From Macrosoma leucophasiata (taxonomy: Eukaryota; Arthropoda; Insecta; Lepidoptera; Hedylidae): a stretch of DNA of 64,000 nucleotides. Each line of letters begins with the position of its first letter. The stretch's first letter is position 1. The translations under genes and the position numbers were made by a program. Positions 1 through 12,547 of this stretch are shown piece after piece. Under the pieces are notes generated by a model, which did not search any database, was not told the origin of the DNA, and was given only the letters and a program-made list of their open reading frames with translations. The DNA lies in assembly GCA_036365455.1 (NCBI GenBank), contig JAWQUS010000010.1:20446501-20510500 (forward strand), written 5' to 3'.

Positions 1-62
1 ATCAATTACTTAATAAATAATTGTACTCAATTATATCAATAAATCATACTAATATCATTATC

Positions 63-272
63 AAGTATGTATGTTTGTTTGTTACTCCTAAACGCAAAAA
101 CTGCTGAACCGATTTTCATGAAATTTGGCACACACGTAGAGGGTTACCACATAGGATAGTTTTTATAAGAGAAATGTTCGTGTGGGATGCCATGGGATGA
201 TTTGATGAGTTTCCACAGGTTACGCGAAAAACAACCTACACGCGCGCGGAGCCGCGGGCTACAGCTAGTGAA
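63..272 (-). repeat. Interspersed repeat ending in a 'ctagctgtagcccgcgg' head
   Basis: Read on the minus strand it starts near 272 with ctagctgtagcccgcggct and runs to the 'cgattttcatgaaatttgg' block near 110-130. This is the design of a common lepidopteran non-autonomous element (compare 49348 and 63235). No coding potential is seen, and the class is not assigned. Confidence 0.5.
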
Positions 273-390
273 ATATACAACAAAATGTTCAACTTATCAA
301 AAAAAGATAAAAAATAATAGGTACTCTTTCAAACGAAGATAGAAACGTAAAAGTTTCAGAAATTGTGTTTAAAGAATTACTCATTAGTTA

Positions 391-524
391 GGAATCGGCG
401 TGCATGTATGAAGAGAATGATGAAGGTAGACGAGGCACGAGAGGTTTGTCAGAACCGGGATGTCTGGCGCTCTACACTCTCTGCCTACCCCGTTAGGGAC
501 CTGGCGTGAAGATACATACATACA
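391..524 (+). mobile_element. 5'-truncated LINE 3' end
   Basis: Only about 134 bp of the element is present. It encodes the last residues of the same LINE reverse-transcriptase ORF seen at 7211-7528 (RNRRACMKRMMKVDEAREVC...) and ends in gatacatacatac. A 13-bp direct repeat tactcattagtta flanks it exactly at 378-390 and 525-537, which is the hallmark of target-primed reverse transcription. The copy is dead because of 5' truncation. Confidence 0.85.
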
Positions 525-537
525 TACTCATTAGTTA

Positions 538-3330
538 ATGGAAATTTTCAAAGTATTTTCTTATCACTGTTATATACAATTCCTTGTTCTCTCCATTAAA
601 GTTGTGATGAATAAGTATACAGGTTTAAATAATCTTCCCGATTTAGAAAGTCAAGAGACTTGCTGGTTGGTCTTACACACAATACATTCAATTATAATTT
701 CACAAATAGTGATTTGCATAGATAAACAAATAATAAAGCTTTTGAGAACAGGTGATAGTTCATCACAAAATAAACAAAGTAGCTCAAAGCCTCTTTTAAA
801 TCACCGAAAAACGACAGTGTAAATGTAAATTCTCATTTATGAAATTGCGTAAGCCTTTTGCAAATGCCGTGTGATTTTATACGAAATTTCATTCTTAGAG
901 ATATTTTTGCGAGTAAAGTCTTTGGATGAAACTGAGCCCTAATGCTTTGTCCAGTTTCTCTCCCACGCACACTTCAACCGTAATCAGCGAAACTTGATTT
1001 TTTGCATCGGAGTATGTCAGCTAACTGTCCATTCATGATGGTCTGATTTTAAGATCATTGACTTGCCTTAATTGTAGGGACAATGGGGTTATTAGTAAAT
1101 TATTGTTATCGTAATTTGTCTTTTCTCTTTTTAATGTGGTAGGTAGAGTTTTAATCGTTCAAAAATTACCAATACCGATAGTTTTCTAAATTGGACAATC
1201 TCACGATTGTTCAACAGGAAAATAAAAAAGTCTAAGAATAATGAAAAAATAATGCCTTACTTATTAATAAGTGGAATAGCTTTTGGAATTACTTTTGGAA
1301 GAACTTTTGAAACGGGTTGCTCGGATTAAGAATAGTATTGTTTTTCCTAAAGTCCTCTTGAAATTCCTGTCCAAAAAATTCGTAAATACAACGTAATAAA
1401 TATACTACAGTAAATATCTTCAGTGTACCTAAAATATTAAGCATATAAATCACGAGAGGCAATAGTTGCGATCAACTTATTTATTTTCAAAGCTTTGCAC
1501 ATAATTAAAGTTTTATATACTTACAGTATATTTACTCTATTATTTTGTATCACCTGGAATAATAAAAAGATCTTCAGAGGCGATCGACTTCCAATGACGC
1601 AGCTTGAGAGTAAGTGTGTATTTTTAGACAAACCAGATTCAGAAATTAAATAAGATAATGGCTCAGGAGCAGCAACATACCTACATGTACCCATCATGTC
1701 ACAAAATTAAATTAAAGTCGTCTGTTTTGTTCCTTGCACCACACCCCAACTTCACCGTACTCTAGGCTCTGATGTGCTGTCTTCTTACTTTCACCACAAC
1801 TTTGCCCAGTATCACTCAAATCTACCTATCTCATTAGAATAGTGCTCGCAGCAACTGTACTGTTTTAATCTCTCCTCAAAAGCTGTCTGCACGTTAAATA
1901 TTTGCAGGAAAGCTTTTGCAAGCGTTGGTTTATTGTAGTTCGGTTTTATTGTAAAGTTGTCATTCATTAGAATGCATGTTCTAACATTTACGTTACGTTT
2001 ATGGTAAACGTTGATAGTATGAGTAATGATACAACATCAAATTTGGGTATGCTTACAGATGTTCCATTCTTTCGATCAAACTATACAAACTTTAGTTCGT
2101 TGAACACTCTTACATGTATTGCGGCAGATCAAAGTATATTTAATGAAGCATGCTTAATTAAACCAACAACTTCCTGAAGCTTTGAATACACACTGACTAA
2201 TAAAAGGTTAAATACAAAATAAGTGTTAGCTAACAGTACAGTGTAATCTAGAAAAAATGAGTTCATGATTGTTCAAAAAAACATATAACTGACACCGAAA
2301 CATTAACACCGCATTTAGATAAACATCTCCTAGTAAATGTCCATGAAAACATAATTTGTCCAAATTGCGTCAACTATGGTATAAGAAATGACGTGACCGT
2401 ACCTTGAGAAATATTTACGGAACTCAAATTAGATGCTAAGGCACACAATACCGATAATTTTGTGCTAAATGCCCGCTAGCAGCTCAATTTGATGTTTCAA
2501 TTACCATGACTAAGGGAAACTGATGTTCCTCTCATGTCGTGAACAAGAAAATAATCCTCCAATAAAAAAACTCATGAATTTTAGAAACTAACAAGTCAAT
2601 GAAGTCGCAACCTCTATTTGAATATTACGCAACTTCAATACAATAATATGCAAATACATCTTGAATTGAATACATTTTTATAGTATTCAATTCTGCAATG
2701 CTTTTACATGGTTGATGAAAAGTGTTTATATTGCGAATTAAAAGCTGTCTATTCTAACGACAAGTAATATCATTAAATATGATAAATTGTCTCCTTCTAA
2801 GAAATTAATGATCGACGTCTACTTCGACTTTATCAATGAAGTGACTTTAATAAAGTTATAAATATTGTTACATATTCATGATTGTAATACTAATGGTCTA
2901 AGAAGCCTGTATTAATTAACATTGCAGCTGAAATATCAGATAAAATAACGAGTAAAATATAATTTGAATTAAAATTACGAAAAAACGATATAGAGTTCAA
3001 TAAAAATAAAATTGTAGTTTAAAGAAGGTGAATTAAATTGAAATAATGTGAGAATGTTGAAATTCGCGAGATTCGCTATGAGTGTAGCTTCGTCTTAGAT
3101 TTATATAAGCGAGTTAAATCTGTATCTAAAATCGATCTATTTCGTTAGTTACATTAAAGTTGAAGATTCATATATTAATGATGAAAAAGAGTAAATCTCA
3201 TTTGTTTAATTTTTTTATGTGGATATAAAACAAATGTTTCATTCAGATTTTTAGGACTTTTGGAAAACTGGAGCCACAAGGTTAAAAATAATGAAAACTT
3301 CACATTTTTCTCAGCGAGTAATTTAATTGA
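538..3330. other. AT-rich non-coding stretch
   Basis: No gene, RNA gene or recognisable repeat is seen. The 94-codon open frame at 538-822 has no protein-like motif and is probably chance. It may be intergenic or intronic host sequence. Confidence 0.5.
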
Positions 3331-3339
3331 TGGTTTTTA

Positions 3340-3625
3340 TATTATTTCGCATTAACACATGCTTGTGAAATATATCTATTATAAACAAAAATGGAAAGAA
3401 AAATTTGACTGAATAAACTGCAAAGTCTATTATATCGGTTGCCTAACTAGCATAGTTTGGCAATAGATGGCGCTGCTGCCACCATAAGGCAATGCAATAA
3501 ATGTGAAGGAAATATTTGACAAATCAGGCAGGACTTCGGTAGCTCAGTTGGAAGAGCGGCTTCCCAGTGGCCGCGAGTTCGAGTCTCGCCTGAAGTCAAT
3601 TTTTTCTTTCCATTTGTCTTTAAAA
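3340..3625. repeat. Inverted-repeat element carrying a tRNA-like core
   Basis: The left arm (about 3345-3412) and right arm (3598-3625) share the block 'ggaaagaaaaatttgact' in inverted orientation. The arm sequence matches the hairpin at 50995-51073 and the flank of the tRNA-like copy at 37312. Between the arms lie a unique stretch and the tRNA-like sequence at 3532-3598. It is probably a MITE- or SINE-like unit; the class is uncertain. Confidence 0.55.
3532..3598 (+). pseudogene. tRNA-like sequence, anticodon arm deleted
   Basis: Acceptor-like ends gacttcg/tgaagtc pair. A D-arm (gctc...gagc) and a T-arm gcgag-ttcgagt-ctcgc are intact, with a B-box-like gagttcgagtctc. Compared with the second copy at 37312-37388, 9 bases covering the anticodon loop are missing (11 bases shorter overall), so it cannot be a functional tRNA. 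The D-arm resembles tRNA-Tyr, but this is only an impression. Confidence 0.6.
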
Positions 3626-4425
3626 TAAATTTAATTGATGTTGATCATTTTATAGCTTTAATACTGATAAATTATAATCGACGACAATAATCGAATGACG
3701 CACATGGATACTTGACACTGATACCTGGATTTGCAAGGTCGGTGTAAGGGTCATTCCACACCGCTGCTGTTCGTTTAATGCGGTTGTTCTGTTGTCAGGC
3801 GGCAACCTTGGTTGGTAAAGCTCGCTGGGTCCACGTTGTGATTTTGCTAAAGATGTTCTAGCTAAATTTGAAATATGATGACAAACCAATACAAACCATC
3901 ACAAACTCTACAGCTCCACTAAGCGGAAGAATTTAATGAAGACAACTTGTGCATTGACCACGATCATCAGTAATGAAAGAAAATTATCAAACGAAACATG
4001 ACATTACAGCGTCATCAAAGACGACCAAACCAAATCCGAATTTCAACGTCCATGTCCATCGATATCTTGCTAAATTTTCTTCAAACCTATATTTAAAGTC
4101 ATTTTCGCCAGTGATGAGAATACACGACGTGCCTGATCTACATTAACTGTGCAGGATTATTACTCAATTGAAATTTATGGACATTGCATGCCGCTAGTTT
4201 TGAAATATTGGCTTGATTCCTTTAATATTATGACTAGAATTGTTGTAAAACAATCCTGGTAAAACGGCGAATTGCGGTGGCGACGTTAAATCTTTTACGA
4301 TGCTGAATAGAGCAATAAAGGAGATTTTACAATTCCAATTCCAAATCCAATAAAAATCAAATCTTGTCATATTTCGTGTGAATTCGCTTTTAATTTCAGT
4401 GTAAGTATATTAATCTAGTTTCTGA
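3626..4425. other. Non-coding, no feature recognised
   Basis: AT-rich sequence. The 79-codon minus-strand frame at 3650-3889 shows no motif and is not called a gene. Confidence 0.4.
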
Positions 4426-4683
4426 CTGGTGGTAGAGTTCCTGTAAGGGAACTCGTGGGCGTAGGCACCACCCCACTGCCTAATCTACTTGATCTACTAT
4501 CGTGTTCCGGTCAGGTGGTAATGTATGGCATTGTTATTTCAGGCACAGAGGTTTAATTCCTTAGGACTCAGGCGTGGCCACGCATCGACAATGAAATTTC
4601 TGGTGTGATGTTAACAGGCTACAGGATTACTTACCATCAATGTAAACTGTACGCTTGTTTGCCAATTCATTACATAAAAAAAA
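4426..4683 (+). repeat. Rep-A copy, diverged
   Basis: Rep-A is a ~290-bp family. It starts with a foldback head (ctggtggtagagctcc...gtaggcaccacc), then has 'actatcgtgttccggtcagg', then 'catcaatgtgaactgcatgc', and ends in acataaaaaa. This copy has all landmarks in order but many substitutions. Its poly(A) end lies 17 bp before a 5S-SINE. Confidence 0.8.
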
Positions 4684-4700
4684 TTACTGCACTAGGTAAT

Positions 4701-5064
4701 AATAATAATAATGGCAACCCATTATACGTCCCACTGCTGGGCACGAGTCTCTCCCCTTTTTGGGGGGAGGCCTGGAGCTTACTCCACCACGCTGCTCCAA
4801 TGCGGATTGGTGGAGGTGGGGGGGTTAGTGGCCAACCCACTGTCGGATGTTTTCAAACCGCCCATTAGGCCTCCGACTAGGTTTAACGACTTCTATCCAT
4901 CGATAGCAACCGGGACCGACGGCTTAACGTGCCCTCCGAAGCACGGAAACGCGCATTTAATTTGCCACTAGCGGTCACCCATCATACTACCCGACCGCGC
5001 CCGTAGTGCTTAACCGAGCAGATCGCTTACGATCTACACCAGCCGCTGGGCCATGCGCGCTTCT
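4701..5064 (-). mobile_element. 5S rRNA-derived SINE, copy 1
   Basis: The minus strand begins gaagcgcgcatggcccagcgg. A stretch very close to 5S rRNA follows: ggttaagcactacgggcgcgg, then gatgggtgaccgc, in 5S order and spacing. It ends with gggttgccattattattatt, a short TTA-rich tail. Perfect 10-bp target duplications actaggtaat flank it (4691-4700, 5065-5074). Open frames read inside it on the plus strand are by-products. Confidence 0.85.
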
Positions 5065-5074
5065 ACTAGGTAAT

Positions 5075-5734
5075 GTTACAACATAAAGTTCGATTTCATA
5101 TTTTTGTCCAATAATCAAGATCTCGACACAAACAAGTTGAATATTAGAAATAAGTTGTTTGAGACTGGTTTTACCTGTGATGCATTTGAAAGTCACGTGT
5201 GAATTTATATTAGATAGTGTGAGTGTCACTATATTTTTTATCAAACACTTCAAAACGAGTGCTCTTGCTCAAGTATCAATGAAAAGTAGTTTTAAGTGAC
5301 TATGAGCTATCCATTAACCAATAACATAATATTTAATTCTGCTCTTCAGTTTTAAAATGCTTCAAATATTTAACTAGATAACGATTTGTTTTGATATACG
5401 TAATGTGATGCTGTTATGTGAATATTACATTAATACGACCTACGATTAAATAATTAGAAAAAAGTGTAATCGATCACGAAAAGTGACACCGTGATTTTGA
5501 TGGATAACGATATTTAGGTTTCATCAAACATCAAAGTTGTTCTAAATTGTTGCCCGTTAACTTCAATTGACAAAGAATCTCAAATCCGTGGTGCCACTTT
5601 TTATCGTACCTACTTTGTGCGAGAGTTACCTACTCTTTTTTCATTATTTTCCCATCAGAATAGTTGTCTTAGGTGTTATGTACAGCCTGATGTAAAAATA
5701 ACACGGACGACACGAAAAATCTAAAAAAGACATA
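5075..5734. other. Non-coding with an old repeat at about 5470-5610
   Basis: The block around 5545-5605 (cttcaattgaca, caaatccgtggtgc) recurs near 48665-48695, so it belongs to an unnamed repeat family. The rest is featureless. Confidence 0.45.
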
Positions 5735-6030
5735 ACCTCACGCCTGTATTCCCCGAAGGGATAGGCAGAGGTAAATGCATGCATTCAAGCATACATGCAA
5801 ACACGTTTACGTTTTGGCCCATGTAACAGGTGGCGAACCTGTTGCTATCTCCGGGAACATTACGAAACTCCGAGGTACTGGGAAATTGCCTGAAAATGGA
5901 AAAATCCTAATAGAACCAGAGGTAAAGGATTTTAAACCGTTATCTCTGATAGTCCCCGATCCGGGAATCGAACCCAGGACCCCAAGCGTAGTAGTAGTGG
6001 CCTGCTACCACTACGCTACTGAGGCAGTTA
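5735..6030 (-). mobile_element. tRNA-derived SINE (Rep-T), near full length
   Basis: On the minus strand the head is tRNA-like: tgcctcagtagcgtagtggt contains an A-box and tgggttcgattcccgg a B-box. The body runs for about 230 bp and ends with tgcctatcccttcggggaa and caggcgtgaggttatg, a tail shared with lepidopteran LINEs. The same family occurs at 12640, 21302, 43125 and 44607. Confidence 0.8.
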
Positions 6031-7200
6031 ATTATTTCGAATGACGGAATGAGTGAATAATAACTAGCATAATTTATACGGAATTATCAGCGCGGTCCAG
6101 AGACAATACTTAGCAACAAAATTTGTGAGATAGGTTCACGATCGACTTTAAAGTACAAAGTTTGTTGTTAATTCGATCAAAGCAATGGTGAAGTCATTCG
6201 TATGCTATTTCAACGTTTTATATGATGCTGTCACTACTGTCCCTTCAATAAAATATATTTTGAAGCAATAGCTTAAATATTTATTTTAAAATTGTGACTT
6301 TTCAGTATTCGGTCATTAATGTTGGAGTGCAGGTATTTGGTTCTAATTGGTAGTTAAGCTTGTGAGTTGTGTGTCTTTTAAGAGCGCTATACTTACCTCT
6401 TTTTAAGGATTGTACCAAAATGGTCAAGACGTTTATAAATCGAATCTATGAGGTCGATTTTCTATTTTTAGTTGGCATTAATGCTAAATAAATGCATGCA
6501 ATGTAATGATGCATTATGATTACTTACGCGATTTTTTAAAAAGAAATAAGTGCGTAAAACTTGTCAATTCATCATTTTGGTCGTGTTTAATATTAAAACT
6601 CTATCAGTTAGTCTCACTTGTACATGATTACCTACTTAATTAATTATGTTATTTCATTGATATACAAAGGGTTTTTTCTATATCAATGTTATAATTATAT
6701 AATTTTTTCATCTCTATACATTTAATTTGTGTTTGATAGAATTAATTAAATTAAATTAAATTAGCCTTTATTTCCCAAAAAGAAAAATAACATAGTTTAC
6801 AATTATAGAGTATCTTACGTAATCGATTACAGTAAACATTAAAATTTTAATTAAGCTATCATACAAATTATTTTTGGTAATTTTAAACAAACATGTAATA
6901 GTGATCTGTGATAGATATGAAAAAAAACCATGATTCTATTTAGGTACTACAGTTTGTTATCTACTAGATTACATCAATAGATATAATAAATAAATAAATA
7001 GTCTACATATTATTATATAGTAAAATTAACTTTTGGAATAAACTTTTTAAGGTAATTAATTTACAGCTATTTATATTAAAATTAATAACATTACACATTT
7101 CACACTTAAGATGTATTCCATTAAATGTAAAATTAAAATAAAATTAATAAGTACACTTATACTTGTATATTCGCAATAATTTACCTACATATTGAGAGTT
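6031..7200. other. AT-rich non-coding
   Basis: There is a simple attaa-type run near 6745-6765. The segment around 6765-6840 resembles a LINE 3' end in reverse, but it is too weak to call. No genes seen. Confidence 0.4.
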
Positions 7201-7210
7201 ATATTAAGTC

Positions 7211-7528
7211 ATGAATGATAGTATCGGTGTAAAAATGAAAAAAGGCATGCTCCGATGGTTCGGGCATATAGAAAGAATGTCGAATGAGCGAATGACTAAA
7301 CAGATATACAATGCGAATGTGGATGGTTGCAGAGGCACAGGAAGACCAAGGCTGACCTACTATGACCAAATAGGTCGAGTTCTGTCTGATGGTGGGGTCA
7401 AAAGTCTTAGGAATCGGCGTGCATGTATGAAGAGAATGATGAAGGTAGACGAGGCACGAGAGGTTTGTCTGAACCGGGATATCTGGCGCTCTGCACTCTC
7501 TGCCTACCCCGTTAGGGACCTGGCGTGA
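7211..7528 (+). pseudogene. LINE reverse-transcriptase ORF, C-terminal fragment
   Basis: 105 codons that match the C-terminal tail typical of insect LINE ORF2 proteins: GMLRWFGHIERM, then GRGTGRPRLTY-like spacing, then NRRACMKRMMKVDEAREVC and ...SAYPVRDLA before the stop. The catalytic RT and endonuclease domains are missing. The ATG at 7211 falls on the last base of the left target duplication and is accidental. The 3' UTR is only about 15 bp and ends in atacatacat repeats. Imperfect 11-bp target duplications (atattaagtca 7201-7211, atattaaatca 7543-7553) show a 5'-truncated insertion. It is non-functional but is the best-preserved copy in the window; shorter copies lie at 391, 26044 and 27457. 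Confidence 0.85.
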
Positions 7529-7553
7529 AGATACATACATACATATTAAATCA

Positions 7554-8023
7554 GTCAAGTTCAATCAAGTTATGAAGTTATTAATCATAAAAATATTTAT
7601 TCTAATTAGATTTTTACACGTTCACTGCCCTCAAGCAGACACAATAGTTAAAACAATGCAAATGGACACATGTGGTACATGGGACATGGAATGGGTTTAA
7701 GTCATTTACAAATTAATACTTAAGACTTTACACATGATGAAATAGTGATAGTTATTATACATGTATTTTTGAAATCTCATTCATTTAAATCTGTGATTGC
7801 ATAATAATATAAAACTACTGACAAAATAATTCTAGATTGTACCTAACTTAAATATTTAATTACCTATCTAGATTCCTTAATATTTAAATAAAAATATTGA
7901 TCAATTATATTCATGCAGATAATTTTAAATTAATATTACATTCCTAGTTATATTATTTATCAATTTTTTTATTTTTTTTTTATTTGTAAATGAAGATTTT
8001 AATAATAATTTAATTTTTTTTTA
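7554..8023. other. AT-rich non-coding
   Basis: Poly-T-rich run near 7970-8020. No gene or repeat recognised. Confidence 0.4.
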
Positions 8024-8314
8024 CTGGTGGTAGAGCTCCAGTGACGGAGCTCGCGGGCGTAGGCACCACCGCATTACCTAATATACTTGCCGCTAAATGG
8101 TAGTGTTCAACACTATCGTGTTCCGGTCCGGTAATGTACGGCCCTGTAATTTCCGGCACAGAGGCATAACACCTAATGTCTCAAGAGTGGCAGCGCATCT
8201 GCATTTTGACCTCTGGTCATTGTGTGGTTGTCTATAGGCTGCAGTCGTCACTTAACATCAATGTGAACTGCATGCTTGTTTATCACTTCCATTACATAAA
8301 AAAAAAAAAAAAAA
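8024..8314 (+). repeat. Rep-A copy, full length
   Basis: Complete from the ctggtggtag head to an uninterrupted A-tail of 17 bases. The head can fold: ggtggt pairs with accacc, and an inner gagctcc pairs with ggagctc. Confidence 0.85.
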
Positions 8315-9420
8315 TTACTTAGTTATCAAAATGTATATTCAAAGGCAAATAACTGCAAAAATATTAAATTATATTATTATGTATATTTATTTAATTGTTA
8401 TTTATTTATTTCTTAATCATTCATGTATTTAATTTATTTCTGTAATAGTAATAGTAATAATTGATTGTTTTGTATTTGATTGTGAATTAAAGAATTGATT
8501 TGATGGAATTAAGAATGATTAAATCAATTGACACATGCATATATTCGTGCTAACTAATTAAGATTCATAAGAAAATTGATCACAACAGTTCAATGTCCTT
8601 GTCAATGCACACAAAATATTTTTTTAATTTTGCTATATAAAGTCATGGAATCAAAACAATGTTGTTATTTATAATCATTAGCAAAAAGGTCTTAACCGAA
8701 GTGCTATACTCATTCACTGTGTTACAATGACCGCATTGACCATTTAAATCGTCCCAATTAAGACCCTAAGCATTCAAATGACCTTTTCCACCATTGGAAC
8801 AATAATAAATAATTGGCATATTAACATTAAAACTGCGACGTAACCCCACACCATGTAGAGAAGGTAAAAGTTTTAAACGATACTTCCACGGCTCAAATTA
8901 AGCTTGATCATTAGTTCAAATTAAACAGGTAACATCTAATGTTATTAGGTTAATCATACTACTAATATTATAAGCTATGGAATTGATTGCGTTATTATAC
9001 AATAAAATGAGAGACTGAAAACGGATATATTGGTAGATAATAATTTTAAAATGTGAATGTGCTCCGGGGGCCAGTGGAATTGGTTGAACCTTTGAAATAA
9101 AGATTCAAATATTCTATTTAATGTCTGTTGGATTTCAAAACTAACTTGAAAAGGATGAGAGTAAAATAAAAATGCAACGTATTCAAATTTCCCTTCGGCA
9201 TTCGGCGAATCATGGTAAACCAAGTCAAAACATTTCGTACATTTTTAACTTTCATACAAGTTGTATGATTTATTTCATCCTTTCGACGTAATACCTACTC
9301 CCTGAAGGAAGCGAGTCACACGAAATATTTTGTGGACTTCACCGCTTGAGGGTCGCACTCATAGATTTAGTATAGGTACCGTACATATTACATCCATGTT
9401 CGCACTAGAATCAAAAACCG
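8315..9420. other. AT-rich non-coding
   Basis: Nothing recognised. The 82-codon minus frame at 8975-9223 lacks motifs. Confidence 0.4.
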
Positions 9421-9429
9421 GATATCTGG

Positions 9430-9690
9430 CAGTGCTCAACGGTTCGGTTTTCTCCTTCGTTCCTGCCCAGAACGTGTAAATTTTGGAACGAACTTCCCTC
9501 TGAAGTGTTTCCTCGGTGCTACAATATGGGGTTCTTCAAAAATGGTATCAAAAGAGTCCTTCAGGGCTCGCAGCGCGTTGGCAACTCCCCTGGTGTTCCA
9601 AATGTTCATAGGCGACGGTTTGCTTTTCCATCAGATGGCCCGTCTGCTTGTCAGTCAAAAAATTTACATAAAAAAAGACTCTTTAAATGA
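9430..9690 (+). pseudogene. Jockey/CR1-like LINE RT C-terminus
   Basis: The frame from 9430 reads ...SFLPRTCKFWNELPSEVFP, then YNMGFFKNGIKRVLQG, then QRVGNSPGVPNVHRRR. This 'WN.LP..VFP' and 'F K..V...L' pattern is typical of the last 60 residues of Jockey/CR1/R1-group reverse transcriptases in Lepidoptera. The related copy at 19574 ends in TGA right after the HRQR residues, but here that codon is changed (ggtgac to ggtttg), so the frame runs on into the 3' UTR. The catalytic region is absent. The 3' end has an acataaaaaa tail near 9666. Confidence 0.75.
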
Positions 9691-12330
9691 AATAAAGTTA
9701 CGTAATGGCTTATGGTTTTATTTATCAGTTCAATTCATAAGCTTCTCTAGGTTGTTCTATATGTGTGCGAAAGTCACTTTTAACTAGTCACAGTTCCAAC
9801 TAACTAATAACATTTTAATGAAACGATTCGTTATATCTATTTATCACTCCGTATGAATAACATTAGATAGTCAAGGTGCATCTCTGTAAGCAAAGAAAGT
9901 AAAAATATGGATGACCTTGACTGCAGACGCTCATTCCTCATTTACGTCCGACGGGCTCTTCCCGCTTTACTTTTACCGCAAACTCTTTACACAGTACGAT
10001 ATTTTTAATTGAGGACAGGTGCAAGTTCTTATTTACATGAAGAGGCAATAAAATTTACAAAGTTGTAGTTTGTTTAGAGAATTCGAATAATATCAAGCTC
10101 AGACAAAACGTTACTAATAGTTAAAGTTTGTGTCAGCAATGTTATTATTCGATTTTCATAAACTATTAGCTTATTTGGTTTAGGTACCTACCTAGTTGAT
10201 TGAATCTGGCTGTTTATATAAATATAATGTTAAATACGGCAGTTACTGATTGCATTAAATTATTAAAATACCCAAACTGATACCATCAAGACAAAAATTA
10301 CACGACACCTGTCGTTTCGTTTTATTGATTATATTATTAATGCGCATAGTCATTTTAATATAGGTGCTGATGATATCATGGTGCATAGTATCTAGCCGCA
10401 TATTAAATTTACTTCCTAATCGGGTTTTCATTACTTTTAAAAATAAAAAATACTTTGATTTTGAAATCAAAGTATCACAAGCTTAGGAAGTAACTTCAGC
10501 TGGTGTTTACTTTTACTGCGGACCTAAATTGGATTGCATTATTGAATTTCTTCATATGTCCTAATATAAAAGAATTGCAAGAAAAAAAATTGCGATTCCT
10601 ATATTCTATGTTTTTTGGGCACACACTGAACCTAACAGAAAGTAAGAAAAGTATAATTTACGATGAATGTGTGAAGCCGGAGTACGGACAGTCTGTGAAG
10701 TAAAATTGTAATGCAAATGAAGGTTCTATTTCCATCAAGAAAATCATAAATGTACGACGAAACCATCTTGCTGTAATAACAAGGAAGTACGCTTACGTAT
10801 TCGGTCATCTAAGGTATAGTAACTCAATGTCACACTAATTTGCATAGTTTTTTGACCACACTTGAGACCAATAAGTCACAACATTGGTTCAAATGTTCGT
10901 GACGTAATCGATCAAGATGTTTGCGGTGCGATGAATAATTGATGTTTGCATGCATATTTATGGGTCTGTTCCGATTTGTTTGCTAATTGTGGTTGTATTC
11001 GTCGTTTGCTGTATTTGTTAGTTGATTGGTTTCACTTTTTAAATATTCTATTGATTTAAGCCGAAAGTGTGTTTGTTTTACTGGGCTTGTAATAAAGATT
11101 AGTTTTGGAAATCTATATTTTTTAATTAATGAATGGTTATTATCACTACACTTATCTAACAAATAAACGACGGGACTGTTGTTTTGGTCGATGTTTATTA
11201 GTATCGACGAAATATATTTTTTTATCGTAAAATATATTTTTCTAATACTTTTTATTATTCTGTTCCGAAAAACAGCAATTTCTAAAACACAAAGCTCATA
11301 AAATTCAGCCCAGTCGTTCTTGAGCTATAAATGGTGACCAAATAACACGCAAACGACTTTGTTTTATATAAATAAGATAACCATAAACTCCTGTAGGATC
11401 TTGCTAAATAGAACTCAATGAATTTCAGGGAGGTTCAAATGATAACAGTTTACAGAATGACGATTAACTAAGCGACAGAAATGTCGTTATTGTAAGAAAT
11501 CCTCAGCTCATTTTTAAATTAAGTAAGTATGAGAACAAACAATTTCTGTTATAGTGACTTATGAACGTGATTTTATTAAACTTAAATAATTATAAAAAAT
11601 AAGCTATGTGAAATCGTAATCTCTTGTTCAGTATTTATTTACTGAATACAGCAAACTCTATCGTGAAGAATGACGATGTATAATAAATAATAAAACATAG
11701 AGATAGGTGCATTTTACAGATGAATGAGTCAACAAGGATAGCCGGTATCATATCAAGGTACCTACTTATTTATTATCGGAAGACGATGTTTCTCACATTT
11801 ATTGCAAATAGGAAAACAGCTCAACCAACATATCCGTTATATTTTTTTATTTTACAGTTCCAATAACTGATCAAGCGCGGAAGTTGGTAAATCCAAATAT
11901 AGATACTTTTGTCAACTATTTTTTTCTGTCAATTAATAAGAATATAAGATAAGATAATTTCTTTATTTCTCCTTTAAATGCTTAAATCTATTACAATTTT
12001 TTTTTATACAATTCAAGATTATACATTAAAAAGCTTTAAAGTTATACCATCCTGACCGTCCTCCTAGATAGATCACTAGTGCGACCTGTGTTAAGGAAGG
12101 AGATAACAGCCCCTAACCCGGTAACCCCATATAATACCGGTTTGATTGATTTGCAATTCCTTTTTAACTTAATGAGTTTTTTTGATCAATATTAATAAAA
12201 TAAACAATTCAATTCATACGAAAAATAACTAAAATGCAGTTGCACGATAATAACTTCTTTCTTATATCCAGTTAGAAAACCAGATGTGCCAATAAAAAGT
12301 CTCAACCGTATAATAGCAAAATCCCGCAAT
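9691..12330. other. AT-rich non-coding, one small foldback
   Basis: Contains a 12-bp perfect hairpin at 10450-10475 (atactttgattt / aaatcaaagtat, 2-nt loop), set inside an outer inverted pair acttcctaa/ttaggaagt at 10411 and 10483. The 66-codon frame at 10503-10703 has no motif. No genes recognised. Confidence 0.4.
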
Positions 12331-12545
12331 CTCCTTAAACGTACCAGGAGTCCATAACCGGGATATAGGTGTCTGGCTCTTTAAAATTCAATACTCGGTT
12401 CACTATAAGTCGGGATCCCGTAATGCCGGGATAACGGACGAATCCCGTGCGGTGTAAAGGTGCGATGCGGCCAGACGCGGGATTGGATCGATAGACCCGT
12501 CTGCTCGACTCCGCACTGCAGTCTGACCTTGCACGCGGTTTGATG
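12331..12545. other. GC-richer island, unidentified
   Basis: Clearly richer in G+C than its surroundings, with repeated cccg/cggg words (gggatcccgtaatgccggga, gaatcccg, gcgggat). The 83-codon minus frame (12335-12586) is arginine/serine rich and gives no recognisable family. It may be a fragment of a DNA transposon or a fossil exon. Confidence 0.35.
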
Positions 12546-12547
12546 TA

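Noticed and set aside
3532..3598. Functional tRNA gene
   Set aside because: Anticodon loop deleted and flanked by repeat arms.
4605..4971. Plus-strand frames at 4605, 4711 (and 19852, 47442, 47515)
   Set aside because: They are repeated translations of the antisense of the 5S-derived SINE.
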